46,645 nucleotides of DNA from Gemmatimonadota bacterium. GTDB taxonomy: Bacteria > Gemmatimonadota > Gemmatimonadetes > Gemmatimonadales > GWC2-71-9. The translations under genes were made by a program, and so were the position numbers. Positions 8,401 to 16,975 of this stretch are shown in pieces. Location of the stretch: assembly GCA_003220795.1 (NCBI GenBank), contig QHTK01000068.1, positions 1-46,645 on the forward strand, read 5' to 3'. Every line of letters starts with the position of its first letter. Position 1 is the stretch's first letter. Under the pieces are notes generated by a model. The model saw only the letters and a program-made list of their open reading frames with translations, searched no databases and was not told where the DNA came from.

Positions 8401-9618
8401 GTGTGGCGCGAGTTCTTCGGCGATCTGCGGGCGCAGAAGCTCCGCACCTCTCTCACGGTACTGGGGATCGCCTGGGGCACGGTGGCGGTGGTGGTGCTGC
8501 TGGCGTTCGGTGTCGGTCTGGAGCGGCAAACCAAGAAGCGGTTTCACGGCTTGGGCGACCGCATCGTGATTCTGTTCGGCGGACGCACCACCAAGCCGTT
8601 CGCCGGGTTCGGCGATGGCCGCCCGATCCGCCTGCGGCCGGATGACGTGCAGCTGCTCGCCCGCGAAGTCGCCGAAATCGAGTTCATCAGTCCGGAGTTC
8701 ATCACGCAGAGCGCGCGGGTGCGGCGTGGCGTCAAGGCGGCCTCACCCGCCGTCACAGGGATTCTCCCGGTGTACGGCTACATGCGCAACATCATCGCTC
8801 AGGCGGGGGGCCGCTTCATCAACGATCGCGACGTCGCCGAGCGGCGGCGGGTGGCCGTGCTGGGCGACGAGCTGGCCAAACTGTTGTTCGGCGACGACCC
8901 GCCGGTCGGGCAACAGGTGTTTTTGGGCGACACGCCGTTCACCGTCGTGGGGGTGATGCGCCCCAAGCTGCAGAACTCCTCGTACCAGCAACGCGACAAG
9001 GATCGGATCTTCATTTCGGCGACGACGCATTACGCCTTGTTCGGCAACCGCTTCCTGAACAACATCGTGTATCGCGCGCACAGCTCCGAAGTCACCAAGC
9101 GGGCCGAGCGGCGGGTGTACGAGACGATGGCGCGCGCGTACAAGTTCGATCCGCTGGACAAGGACGCCCTCGCCTTCTGGGACACGAGCGAGTGGGAGAC
9201 CCGCTTCGGTAAGATGTTCGTCGCCTTCAACATTTTTTTTGCGATCGTGGGGAGCTTCACCCTGCTGGTCGGCGGCATCGGGGTGGCGAACATCATGTAC
9301 ATCGTGGTGCGGGAGCGCACGCGCGAGATCGGGGTGCGGCGCGCCGTGGGCGCCACCCGCGCCGACATCATGCGCCAATTCTTCGCCGAGGCCCTGATGA
9401 TCGTGACGATGGGAGCGATGCTCGGCCTGCTGCTCTCGTTCGGGCTCGTGGCGGCGCTGGGCGGGCTGCCCATCAAAGAGTTTGTCGGCGTGCCGACGAT
9501 TTCTCCGATGGTACTGGCGGCCACGCTCGCATTGCTCGCGGCAGTGGCGTTTGCCGCGGGCCTCATGCCGGCCCGGCGCGCGGCGGCGCTCGATCCGGTG
9601 GAAGCGCTGCGAACCTGA
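8401..9618 (+). CDS. ABC transporter permease, MacB/FtsX type (first of a pair)
   Basis: 405 residues from a GTG one base after the adaptor stop. Topology is MacB-like: helix 1 at about 17-40 (LTVLGIAWGTVAVVVLLAFG), a large periplasmic MacB_PCD domain (about 45-265), then three C-terminal helices including the conserved LLVGGIGVANIMYIVVRERTREIGVRRAVGA and a final LMPARRAAALDPVEALRT. MacB-type exporters carry their own ATPase domain; this protein does not and needs a separate one. The stop and the next ATG share one base (tgATG), giving coupled translation. Probably forms a heterodimer with the next product. Confidence 0.9.
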   Translation: MWREFFGDLRAQKLRTSLTVLGIAWGTVAVVVLLAFGVGLERQTKKRFHGLGDRIVILFGGRTTKPFAGFGDGRPIRLRPDDVQLLAREVAEIEFISPEFITQSARVRRGVKAASPAVTGILPVYGYMRNIIAQAGGRFINDRDVAERRRVAVLGDELAKLLFGDDPPVGQQVFLGDTPFTVVGVMRPKLQNSSYQQRDKDRIFISATTHYALFGNRFLNNIVYRAHSSEVTKRAERRVYETMARAYKFDPLDKDALAFWDTSEWETRFGKMFVAFNIFFAIVGSFTLLVGGIGVANIMYIVVRERTREIGVRRAVGATRADIMRQFFAEALMIVTMGAMLGLLLSFGLVAALGGLPIKEFVGVPTISPMVLAATLALLAAVAFAAGLMPARRAAALDPVEALRT

Positions 9619-10868
9619 TGTTCTCCATCCTGCTCCGGGAATTCATCGGCGACCTGAAGGTGCAGCGCACCCGGGCCTTCCTCACGTTCTTCGCAGTGAC
9701 CTGGGGAACGCTCGCGGTGGTGCTGCTCCTGGCGTTCGGCGAGGGACTGAAGCGCACGGTCCGCGACGGCCTGCTGGGCGCCGGCGAGCGGATCTTCATG
9801 GTCTACGGCGGCGAGACCAGCAAGGCGTTCGCCGGGTTGGGGCAAGGCCGGCGCATCCGCCTCGTGGAAGAGGACCTCGAGCTCCTGAAGGGTGCCATCC
9901 CGGATATCGACCGGGGGAGTATGTCTTATGGGCGCTGGGGCACCGCGTTCCAGCTGGGCAAGACCCGCACCAACGCCTTCCTCGAAGGCGTGGGCCCCGA
10001 TCACGAGCCCATGCGGCACATGGAGCCGGCGCAGGGCGGGCGGTTCATCAACGCGCTCGACATCGCGCAGAAGCGGCGCGTACTGTTTCTCGGCAACGAG
10101 CTGGCGGAGCGGATCTTCGGCAAGCGCGTGGATCCGATCGGCAAGAGCGTCGTGGTGGACGGCCTCCCGTTCACGGTGGTCGGGGTGCTGAAGAAGAAGT
10201 TCCAGGACTCGAGCAACAACGGACCGGACGCCGACCGCGGCGTGATCCCCTACTCGACGTTTCGTACCATCTACGGTAACCGGTTCGTGAACCACCTCAT
10301 CGTGCAGCCGCGCGACGCGTCCCGGGGCCCCCTGGTGAAAGTAGAGCTCTACCGGGTGCTGGGGCAGAAGTACCGCTTCGACCCTAAGGATGAGCGCGCG
10401 CTGGGCCTGTGGGACTTCATCGAAGACGAGAAGCAAACCCTCGCCGTGGGGCTCGGCATCCAGATCTTCATGGGGCTCGTCGGGGTGTTCACGCTGCTGA
10501 TCGCGGGCGTCGGAGTCGCCAACATCATGTACGTCGTGGTGAAGGAGCGGACGCAGGAGATCGGCATCAAGCTCGCGCTCGGCGCCCGCCGCCGGCACAT
10601 CATGGCGCAATTCCTGTTCGAGGCTATGACGATCGCCGTGTCGGGCGGGCTGGTGGGACTCGCGACGGCGGCGCTCATCGTGTTCGGCGTGGACGCGATC
10701 CCGAAGGAAGACAACCCGGCGATGCAGTACATCCTCAACCCGACGCTGTCGTGGCCCATCGCCTTGATCTGCGTCGGCATCCTGATCGGCGTGGGGCTCA
10801 TCGCTGGCATCCTGCCCGCGCGCCGCGCCGCGGCGGTCGATCCGGTGGAGTCGCTGCGCTACGAGTGA
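9618..10868 (+). CDS. ABC transporter permease, MacB/FtsX type (second of a pair)
   Basis: 416 residues. Same architecture as the preceding permease: N-terminal helix (AFLTFFAVTWGTLAVVLLLA), periplasmic MacB_PCD domain with GDGLLGAGERIFMVYGG-like start, then three C-terminal helices with GVGVANIMYVVVKERTQEIGIKLALGAR and terminal ARRAAAVDPVESLRYE. It differs from its partner in sequence, which points to an old duplication and a heterodimer. A 28-bp near copy of its 3' end occurs at 15314-15341. The stop codon is separated by one base from the stop of the convergent kinase gene. Confidence 0.9.
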   Translation: MFSILLREFIGDLKVQRTRAFLTFFAVTWGTLAVVLLLAFGEGLKRTVRDGLLGAGERIFMVYGGETSKAFAGLGQGRRIRLVEEDLELLKGAIPDIDRGSMSYGRWGTAFQLGKTRTNAFLEGVGPDHEPMRHMEPAQGGRFINALDIAQKRRVLFLGNELAERIFGKRVDPIGKSVVVDGLPFTVVGVLKKKFQDSSNNGPDADRGVIPYSTFRTIYGNRFVNHLIVQPRDASRGPLVKVELYRVLGQKYRFDPKDERALGLWDFIEDEKQTLAVGLGIQIFMGLVGVFTLLIAGVGVANIMYVVVKERTQEIGIKLALGARRRHIMAQFLFEAMTIAVSGGLVGLATAALIVFGVDAIPKEDNPAMQYILNPTLSWPIALICVGILIGVGLIAGILPARRAAAVDPVESLRYE

Positions 10869-10869
10869 G

Positions 10870-13569
10870 TTACCGTGGGAACTTCGCCCGGAGCACGTCG
10901 AACCAGTTCAACACCACGTGGATCCGCGGTCGGATCCGCTCGGGCGGCAGCTTGAGCATCAGAAACCGCTCGCCGTCACGCGAGACGTCGTAGCTCCGCG
11001 GCCGCGTCCACCCCGGGCTGTCCGGATAGGGCCCGCCGAACAGCGCCCGGGGCTGGCTGCTCCGGCCGTTCGCCAGGTCGACGCCCACCGCCATCACGCT
11101 GTCCCCCTTGCGGTACACCAGCTCCGACCCGCCCCGGGTCCAGAGCGGCTCCGATCCCTGCGCCGGCGACACCTTCCATCGCTTCAGGTGCGGGTCGGGG
11201 AACGACTGGGCGTACACTTCGACGCGACCCGACTCGTCGGAGTCGTAGGCCATCCAGCGGCCATCCGGCGACAGCGTGGGATGCGCGAGGTTGAAGCCGT
11301 TGGCGAAATAGCGCGCGGGCACCGGTGGGCCGCGCAGCCGCACGGTCCAGAGCTCCGCGCCGCCGGGGACACTGAGCACGAACGCGAACAGGCGACCGTC
11401 GTGCGACACAGCGCCGGTGTAGCGGTCGTACGTGCCGGTGAGCAACGGCTCGGCGGGCCGGCTCGCGTCTGCCGCCCGGCGATAGAGATCGAAGAAGGGG
11501 CGCTCGCTCGAGTAAATCAGCTCGCGACCGTCGGGCGTCCACTCGGCGCCGAAATCCCTGCCGCCTTCGGCCGTCACTCTGGTACCGCCCGAGCGCCCAA
11601 CCTGGAACATCCACACGTCCCCCAACGAATTCGCCGAGCGGATGTCCACCGCGATGCGGCCCCCCTCAGGTGAGAGACGCGGATGGTTGTAGCGATCGGC
11701 CCCGGGAAGGGCGCGCGAGGCGTCGCCCCTCCGGTTCACCAGGACCACCTCGGTCTCGGTGACGTACGAGCTGACCGGCAGATACGCCAGGGTCCCATTC
11801 TCAGACACGTCGAATGCCGCCGCGCCGTCCGTGGGGTTCATCGCTACGCTATCGACTACCGGAAGGGCGGGGCCGGTCACCGCGAGTCGGCGGAGGTCGA
11901 ATGGCACGGCTCGGATAGTTTCACCCACCGCATAGAGGAGGTGCCCCGTCGGTACGTAGAAGCCGAAGACGCCGCCGGTGAACAACACGCTCCGCAGACC
12001 GGACCTGATCGAAACGACCTCGATGGTGGCTCGCTCGATGGGCGTCCGGTACGCGGTGAACACGACGTGCTCGCCGTCCGGCAGAATCTGGGGCCACCAG
12101 TGGCCCAGCTCGCCGTGCGCCGTGTCCGGGCTCGTGAGCATGCGCTCGTCGCCCCCGCCCTCACTCACGATCCAGAGACCGGTGTTGTAGGCCCGGGTGT
12201 AGACGAGCCGACCGTTCTTGCCCCAGCTGCCGCCGGCCCAGTCGGCCACCGCGAGGTCGATCGCGGGCCCGCCATCCACCGGGACCTTTCTGAGCTTCCC
12301 CTGTCGTGCGGAGGCGATCCACCGTCCGTCCGGCGAAACGAACGGCCGGCTGTTTCCGGTCCCCTGCTCCCCCTGGCCGGCACCGGCGATCACGTCCGTC
12401 CGCATCTGGTCGAACGCGCGCCGCAAGATCTCCTCCCGCCGGCCCACCATGGCGGTGACGAAGAGTTGTCGGCCGTCGGCGCTCAACCGCACGATGGGCG
12501 TGAAGGAGGGTTGCACTCCCGGGTCGAGCTCGACGTCGAACCGGATGGGGCCTGCCGGCGGGCGCGCGCTCCGCCCGTTCCGCAGGCCCACCCAAGCGAC
12601 CGCGAGCAGCAGGACTGCCGATAACGCCCAGGGAATCGCGGACCGCGTCGGCGCCGCCGAGAGCCTGCGGCTTCGCGTCCCACTCGACGCCACCGCACCG
12701 GTCAACGCCTCGGCGAACTGTGCCACCGTCTGCCAGCGGTCGGCGGGGAGCTTCTCGAGCGCGCGCGCGACGGCGGCGTCGATGTGGTGGGGGACCGTCT
12801 TGCGCTCGAGCACGAGCGGGCGAGGCTCCTCCGACAGAACCTGGGCGAAGATCGCCTGGGCGGAGGGACCCGTGAATGGCGGCCGGCCCGTCAGCATTTC
12901 GTACAGCACCACGCCGAGGGCGTACACGTCGGTGCGCGGGTCCTGCTTCTGCTCTCCGGCCGCCTGCTCGGGACTCATGTATTCGGGCGTGCCAAGGCTC
13001 GCGCCCGCCTTCGTCATCCGCGTCCTGCCGTCGCCGCACCAGGCCAGCGCGATGCCGAAGTCGGCGACCAGCGCCCGGCCGTCGTGGAACAGCACGTTGT
13101 CCGGCTTGATGTCGCGGTGAATCACGCCCTGGCGGTGAGCGTAGTCGAGCCCGGCGGCGATTTCGGCGGCGATCCGGATCGCGTCGGCGACGGGGAGCTG
13201 GGTCTCGCGGGTGAGCCGGCTGCGCAGTGATTCGCCCTGCACGTACGGCATGACGTAGAAGACCGTGCCCTCGACTTGGCCGGAATCGAACAGGGGCAGG
13301 ATGTGGGGGTGCTGGAAATTGGCGGTGGTCTCGATCTCCTTCAGGAACCGCTCGGCGCCGATCAAGGCCGCGAGCTCGGCGTGCATGACCTTAATCGCCA
13401 CCTTGCGATTGTGGCGCACGTCATGGGCGAGATAGACGGTGGCCATGCCGCCGGCACCCAGCTGGCGCTCGAGCGTGTAGCGGTCGGCTAAGGCTTCCTT
13501 GAGGCGCAGCGTCGGCCTAGCCTCCGAAGTGCAGACGCTCGGAGAGGTACCGCGTCGCCGCGGCGCCAT
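10870..13569 (-). CDS. Serine/threonine protein kinase with membrane helix and TolB/WD40-like propeller
   Basis: Up to 899 residues. The Hanks-type kinase domain (about 30-295) is complete: GAGGMATVYLAHD glycine loop, VAIKVM lysine, HRDIKPDNV catalytic loop, ADFGIAL metal motif, GTPEYMSPEQAAGE. One transmembrane helix (about 309-328, IPWALSAVLLLAVAWVGLRN) separates it from a ~560-residue TolB-like propeller (SPDGRWIASARQ, SPEGGRIAVDIRS, SPDGRWMAYDSDESG repeats), probably an extracytoplasmic sensor. The ATG at 13569 overlaps the upstream monooxygenase by 53 bp and adds a nonconserved leader. A CTG at 13509, 11 nt after a GGAGG at 13521-13525, would start MRLKEALADRYTL, as many relatives do; the start is unresolved. 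Confidence 0.9.
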   Translation of the reverse strand: MAPRRRGTSPSVCTSEARPTLRLKEALADRYTLERQLGAGGMATVYLAHDVRHNRKVAIKVMHAELAALIGAERFLKEIETTANFQHPHILPLFDSGQVEGTVFYVMPYVQGESLRSRLTRETQLPVADAIRIAAEIAAGLDYAHRQGVIHRDIKPDNVLFHDGRALVADFGIALAWCGDGRTRMTKAGASLGTPEYMSPEQAAGEQKQDPRTDVYALGVVLYEMLTGRPPFTGPSAQAIFAQVLSEEPRPLVLERKTVPHHIDAAVARALEKLPADRWQTVAQFAEALTGAVASSGTRSRRLSAAPTRSAIPWALSAVLLLAVAWVGLRNGRSARPPAGPIRFDVELDPGVQPSFTPIVRLSADGRQLFVTAMVGRREEILRRAFDQMRTDVIAGAGQGEQGTGNSRPFVSPDGRWIASARQGKLRKVPVDGGPAIDLAVADWAGGSWGKNGRLVYTRAYNTGLWIVSEGGGDERMLTSPDTAHGELGHWWPQILPDGEHVVFTAYRTPIERATIEVVSIRSGLRSVLFTGGVFGFYVPTGHLLYAVGETIRAVPFDLRRLAVTGPALPVVDSVAMNPTDGAAAFDVSENGTLAYLPVSSYVTETEVVLVNRRGDASRALPGADRYNHPRLSPEGGRIAVDIRSANSLGDVWMFQVGRSGGTRVTAEGGRDFGAEWTPDGRELIYSSERPFFDLYRRAADASRPAEPLLTGTYDRYTGAVSHDGRLFAFVLSVPGGAELWTVRLRGPPVPARYFANGFNLAHPTLSPDGRWMAYDSDESGRVEVYAQSFPDPHLKRWKVSPAQGSEPLWTRGGSELVYRKGDSVMAVGVDLANGRSSQPRALFGGPYPDSPGWTRPRSYDVSRDGERFLMLKLPPERIRPRIHVVLNWFDVLRAKFPR

Positions 13570-15088
13570 CCCAACGTGTCCCTGCGAGCCCCACGTGGCC
13601 GTCGGGACGCAAGAGATAGAACGAGGGCCGGGGGACCTGCGCGCGCGTGAGCTCCCGGTCGTTGGCAGGATCGCTCGGCACCTCGTGGATGCGCACCATC
13701 TCGCCGAGTTCGGACACCCCGCCCGGGGGCGACGCTTGGCCGACCACGATCAGATTGAATCGAGTGTCGTCCAACTTTCCGAACAGGTCCTCAGTGGGGC
13801 CGTTCGGCCGGAACTTGAGCCGCAGCCACGGAAACCGATCGCCCGCCCTCGGGGCGGCTTCAGGCAGGCCCGCCAGGGTCTCCGACAGTGAGCTGTTGCG
13901 GTAGCGAATACCAATCTGAGAGATCGTGCGAAATACGAGCCTCTGAACCCAGTTGAGGCCCATCAGGAACGCCATGATCTTCGGAACAACCCGAGTGCGG
14001 AACAGCCCCGCCAGCCAACTGTCGGCTACCACCAGCGAAAAAGCCCGGTCGGTCGTGCTGAGCAGCCGCTTGGCTACCGGCACGCGCTCGGCCTCGTAGG
14101 AGTCGAGCAGCGCCGCACCCGCTCGTCCCGACACGACGAGCGCGAGCTTCCAGGCCAGGTTGTAGGCATCCTGCAGGCCCGTGTTCATGCCTTGCGCGCC
14201 CACCGGACTGTGGATGTGGGCGGCGTCGCCGAGCAGGAAGCAGCGCCGGTCCCGGAAGCGTGCGGCGCGCCGGTGGTGGATGCGGTAGGTGGAGAACCAG
14301 CTGCACGTCTCGAAGGACAGCGCTGTGCCCGCCTGCTGGCGCACCGAGGGAATCACTTCGTCGAACGTCAGGTCGTCTCGTCCCCGCAAGGTTGGGGGCA
14401 GGATTCCGACCAGCCGCCAGTGGTCGGCCCCGCGCATCGGGAAGAACAGGTGAAATCCTTCGGGCCACAGATAGACGTTGAGCTCGTCCGGCACCATCGG
14501 TCCCGTCACTCGCGTATCGGCGACGAAGAAAACATGCTCGTAGGGCGCGCCTTCAAATGCGATCCCGCTCAGCTCGCGCACGGCGCTGCGCGCGCCGTCG
14601 CATCCTGCGACCCACGCGACCGTCATCTCCTCGATCGTGCCGTCCGGTTGCTGGAGCGTCGCCTTGACGTGACTGGTATCCTGTGCGAGGCCGACGAGCT
14701 CCGTGCTCCAATCCACCGCCATGCCCTGCTTACAGAGGACGTCGCCCAGCAGGCGTTCGTTGTCGTCCTGGCCCAGGATCAGGAGAAAGGGATACGGGCT
14801 GAGATCACGCCCGATGTCACCTAACGGGAGACGCGCCGCCCGCCGCCCTTGGACCCAGATGTTGGCACCGGTGGCGCGCTTGCCGAGCTCGAGCGCCCGC
14901 TCGACAATGCCCAAGTGCGTGTAGATCTCCAAGGTGCGTGCCTGGACGCCCAGTGCCCTCGTCTGGAGCGACGGACCGGTGTGGCGGTCGATGATGCGCG
15001 CGCGCACGCCGCGCCGCCCGAGCTGATTCGCCAGCATCAGCCCGGTGGGGCCGGCGCCGACGACGAGGACGTCAGTGTCCGTGTTCAT
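13517..15088 (-). CDS. FAD-dependent aromatic-ring hydroxylase (PheA/TfdB-family monooxygenase)
   Basis: 523 residues. FAD/NAD(P)H flavoprotein of the class A hydroxylase fold. The N-terminal dinucleotide motif is VLVVGAGPTGLMLANQLGRRG, the DG motif is AGCDGARSAVRELSG (about 160-175), and the second FAD motif is LLGDAAHIHSPVGAQGMNTG (about 280-300). A C-terminal thioredoxin-like domain ends PSFYLLRPDGHVGLAGTRWD, as in phenol hydroxylase-type members. Likely hydroxylates an aromatic or polyketide substrate using NAD(P)H and oxygen; the substrate cannot be read from sequence. Its 3' end carries the GGAGG that may serve the downstream kinase, suggesting a two-gene operon. Confidence 0.9.
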   Translation of the reverse strand: MNTDTDVLVVGAGPTGLMLANQLGRRGVRARIIDRHTGPSLQTRALGVQARTLEIYTHLGIVERALELGKRATGANIWVQGRRAARLPLGDIGRDLSPYPFLLILGQDDNERLLGDVLCKQGMAVDWSTELVGLAQDTSHVKATLQQPDGTIEEMTVAWVAGCDGARSAVRELSGIAFEGAPYEHVFFVADTRVTGPMVPDELNVYLWPEGFHLFFPMRGADHWRLVGILPPTLRGRDDLTFDEVIPSVRQQAGTALSFETCSWFSTYRIHHRRAARFRDRRCFLLGDAAHIHSPVGAQGMNTGLQDAYNLAWKLALVVSGRAGAALLDSYEAERVPVAKRLLSTTDRAFSLVVADSWLAGLFRTRVVPKIMAFLMGLNWVQRLVFRTISQIGIRYRNSSLSETLAGLPEAAPRAGDRFPWLRLKFRPNGPTEDLFGKLDDTRFNLIVVGQASPPGGVSELGEMVRIHEVPSDPANDRELTRAQVPRPSFYLLRPDGHVGLAGTRWDGAAATRYLSERLHFGG

Positions 15089-15313
15089 TGGTTGACCCGA
15101 TCACTGGAGCGTGTAGTCGCGGCCCGCGAAACACGCGGGGCGGGCGTTGGGCAGCCGTAGAGGGCGGAGCGAGGCGCAGGTCGCGCCGCGCGCGGAGCGG
15201 CGACTGCAACGGCGCGACGACGATCGACATCGGACCCTTCTTCCCGCACAAGGAAGGGACTGCTCCCGTAATGGTACGCGGCGGGCGCCCGCCGTCAATG
15301 ACGAGCGCAGGGA

Positions 15314-15341
15314 CGGTGGAGTCGCTGCGGTACGAGTGAGT
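15314..15341 (+). pseudogene. Relic of the 3' end of a MacB-like permease gene
   Basis: These 28 bases match 10843-10870, the end of the second permease gene, at 27 positions, including the codons for VESLRYE and the TGA stop. One base later both continue with taccg. Upstream of 15314 no permease-like protein can be read, so only the tail survives. The surrounding gap 15089-15379 holds no convincing gene; a GGACTGCTCCC word at about 15256 weakly resembles the arms of the repeats at 26532 and 38249. Confidence 0.55.
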
Positions 15342-15379
15342 GTACCGGCGAGCATGGCCCATCGGATCCGCCGCTCGAG

Positions 15380-16555
15380 CTATTTTAGTCGCCCGTTCAC
15401 GACCACCGGCTTGTCGTCGACCGTAACGGAGGCGCCTCCGAGTTGTCCGGCATAGCCGAAGTCCGAGTTGTTGCTCCCTCCACCAACGAGATCGTTGCCG
15501 AGCACGACCGTCACTGCGCCTGCCTGTGGCCACACGATCGCGCCGGTCGCGAGCGGGACGTTGATTCCGGGGTTGAGCCCGATGTCGATCAGACCGAAGA
15601 GGTCCTTGCCTGAGCCACCGGCGTCATAGTCGGCCTTGAAGAGCGCGAGCCCCGACGCGGCGCTCATGCCGGTCAGCTTGCCCTGGCTGAAGACCAGGGT
15701 GAGGCCTTTGACGATCTGCCCGCGCCACAAGGAACGGTCGATCACCACCTTGCCTTCGGCGCTTCCGGGCACTGCCGCGATCTGGAACTCGCCGGCCGGC
15801 AACCAGGTGAGGAGTGCCGCGCCACCCTGTTCGACTTGCTTCTCCGTCAACGCTCCGGCGCTGATGGTCGGTGTGCGATCGGTGACGTCGAAGCTCAGGC
15901 TGGTGCCGTTCGGGTGCGTGAGGCGCACCGTCTTGCCGCCGGCGAACACAGCGCGCAGCCGCTCGGCCGCGGCTGCGACCTGCTCCGGCGGGACTGCGAG
16001 GGCCTTCCAGAAACCTGCCGCTAGCCGTGCTTGCGAGATTCCGAGCCGTCTGGCGAGGGTGCGCGTGGGATACAAACCGTTCCCCAGGTTGACGAAGTGC
16101 GTGTTGCGCTTGAGAAACGCATCGAACACGGGGGCGTTGGCCTTGGAACGGGCGGCGATTCGCTCCGGGGGAACGCCCTTGAGCAAACCCTCCGTCTCGC
16201 CGTAATCGATGGCGATCTGCCCGTCGAACAACTTGGCCAGACCCATGCCCACCGTGGGCTGCTGGTCATCGTACTTGGCCGGTACCTCGTCGTAGGACCG
16301 CCGGATCAAACGCTCGCTCCAGAGCGACAGCATCGGCTGGAGCCCGATTTTCTGCGCCTCGACGGCGAGATCCTCCATCAACGGCAGGTCGCGGACGCTG
16401 CCACTGATGAGGAGCGTTTGGCCCTCTTTCAGCATCGTACTCGTCACCAGGTTATGAGCGACGGCTTTGAGCGGCGCTTTCGTGGTTTGCTGAGCCGGGC
16501 CCCGCGCGGCGACCAGGGCACCGGTGAAGAGCAGGAGAGCGAGTCGCTGTGTCAT
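15380..16555 (-). CDS. Secreted M29-like aminopeptidase homologue, probably degenerate
   Basis: 391 residues from the ATG at 16555, chosen over ATG 16567 because GGAGG lies 5 nt before it. Signal peptide MTQRLALLLFTGALVAARG. The body resembles M29 metallo-aminopeptidases: VRLTHPNGTSLSFDVTDR, a retained WLPAGEFQIAAVPGSAEGKV block with one expected metal-ligand glutamate, and IGLNPGI. Other expected ligands look lost: the AELGIGTNP-type glutamate is replaced in GLIDIGLNP, the histidine of GTVHIALG in GAVTVVLG, and no HxD pair follows. These positions are recalled from the family, not aligned by software. It may be a noncatalytic binding protein. Transcription enters through a terminator-like leader at 16575-16620. 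Confidence 0.7.
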   Translation of the reverse strand: MTQRLALLLFTGALVAARGPAQQTTKAPLKAVAHNLVTSTMLKEGQTLLISGSVRDLPLMEDLAVEAQKIGLQPMLSLWSERLIRRSYDEVPAKYDDQQPTVGMGLAKLFDGQIAIDYGETEGLLKGVPPERIAARSKANAPVFDAFLKRNTHFVNLGNGLYPTRTLARRLGISQARLAAGFWKALAVPPEQVAAAAERLRAVFAGGKTVRLTHPNGTSLSFDVTDRTPTISAGALTEKQVEQGGAALLTWLPAGEFQIAAVPGSAEGKVVIDRSLWRGQIVKGLTLVFSQGKLTGMSAASGLALFKADYDAGGSGKDLFGLIDIGLNPGINVPLATGAIVWPQAGAVTVVLGNDLVGGGSNNSDFGYAGQLGGASVTVDDKPVVVNGRLK

Positions 16556-16574
16556 GGATGCCTCCATGGAGTGT

Positions 16575-16620
16575 AAAAAGCGAAAACCGGCCGAGCGGGT
16601 CCCCCCTCAGCCGGTTTCGC
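16575..16620 (-). terminator. Terminator-like hairpin in the 5' leader of the M29-like gene
   Basis: On the minus strand GCGAAACCGGC pairs with GCCGGTTTTCGC (11 bp, one bulge) around an 18-nt loop, followed by TTTTT and then, 19 nt later, the start codon. No minus-strand gene lies just upstream, so it most likely acts on the leader of this gene, as an attenuator, or insulates it from read-through. A possible -10 box TAGAAT (minus strand) lies at 16744-16749. Confidence 0.55.
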
Positions 16621-16831
16621 GATTTGCTCCACCCGAGGCATGGGCGAGCCGCACGACTTCGCACCCCGGGATTCATGGCATCTGAGTACGGTTCGAATCT
16701 GCGCTCCGGCGAGGCGGCGTCAAGTGGGTGAGATTCATTTGGGATTCTACGGGACAGGTTCCATGAAAGAACCGGACCTCACACGTCGTAGCTTTGTAAA
16801 GCAGGTAGCGGATGAAGCTGAATCGCTTTGG

Positions 16832-16911
16832 TATAGTCTACCGTGGCGGCGTCACGTTGGTTGAGGGCGTGCTCCACCTCTGCCCGCCGCAAGCGTGGCG
16901 GGTTTGTGTTT
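16832..16911 (+). promoter_or_regulatory. Candidate promoter plus attenuator-like leader before the cyclase gene
   Basis: TATAGT at 16832-16837 is a good -10 box with a poor -35. Downstream, CCCGCCGC-AAGC-GTGGCGGG (16883-16902, one G-U pair) followed by TTTGTGTTT forms an intrinsic terminator-like hairpin, 65 bp before the coding start at 16976. GTGGCGG at 16843-16849 repeats the 3' arm and could pair with the 5' arm instead, giving an alternative antiterminator. Together with the opposing leader this explains most of the 16556-16975 gap, which holds no other gene. Confidence 0.4.
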
Positions 16912-16975
16912 CACGATGTTGCTTAGCCTCGTGATGTAATGGGGTATGCCACGAGCAACTGGGGGACATATGTGT

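Noticed and set aside
15101..15355. Minus-strand open frame in the gap before the FAD monooxygenase
   Set aside because: Arg/Ser-rich, no recognised domain, no ribosome site, and it overlaps the permease relic on the other strand.
16680..16720. GGTTCGAATC resembling the T-loop of a tRNA (about 16692-16701)
   Set aside because: The flanking 5-base stems do not pair, no acceptor stem, D-arm or anticodon arm fits on either strand, and a 10-base match can occur by chance.
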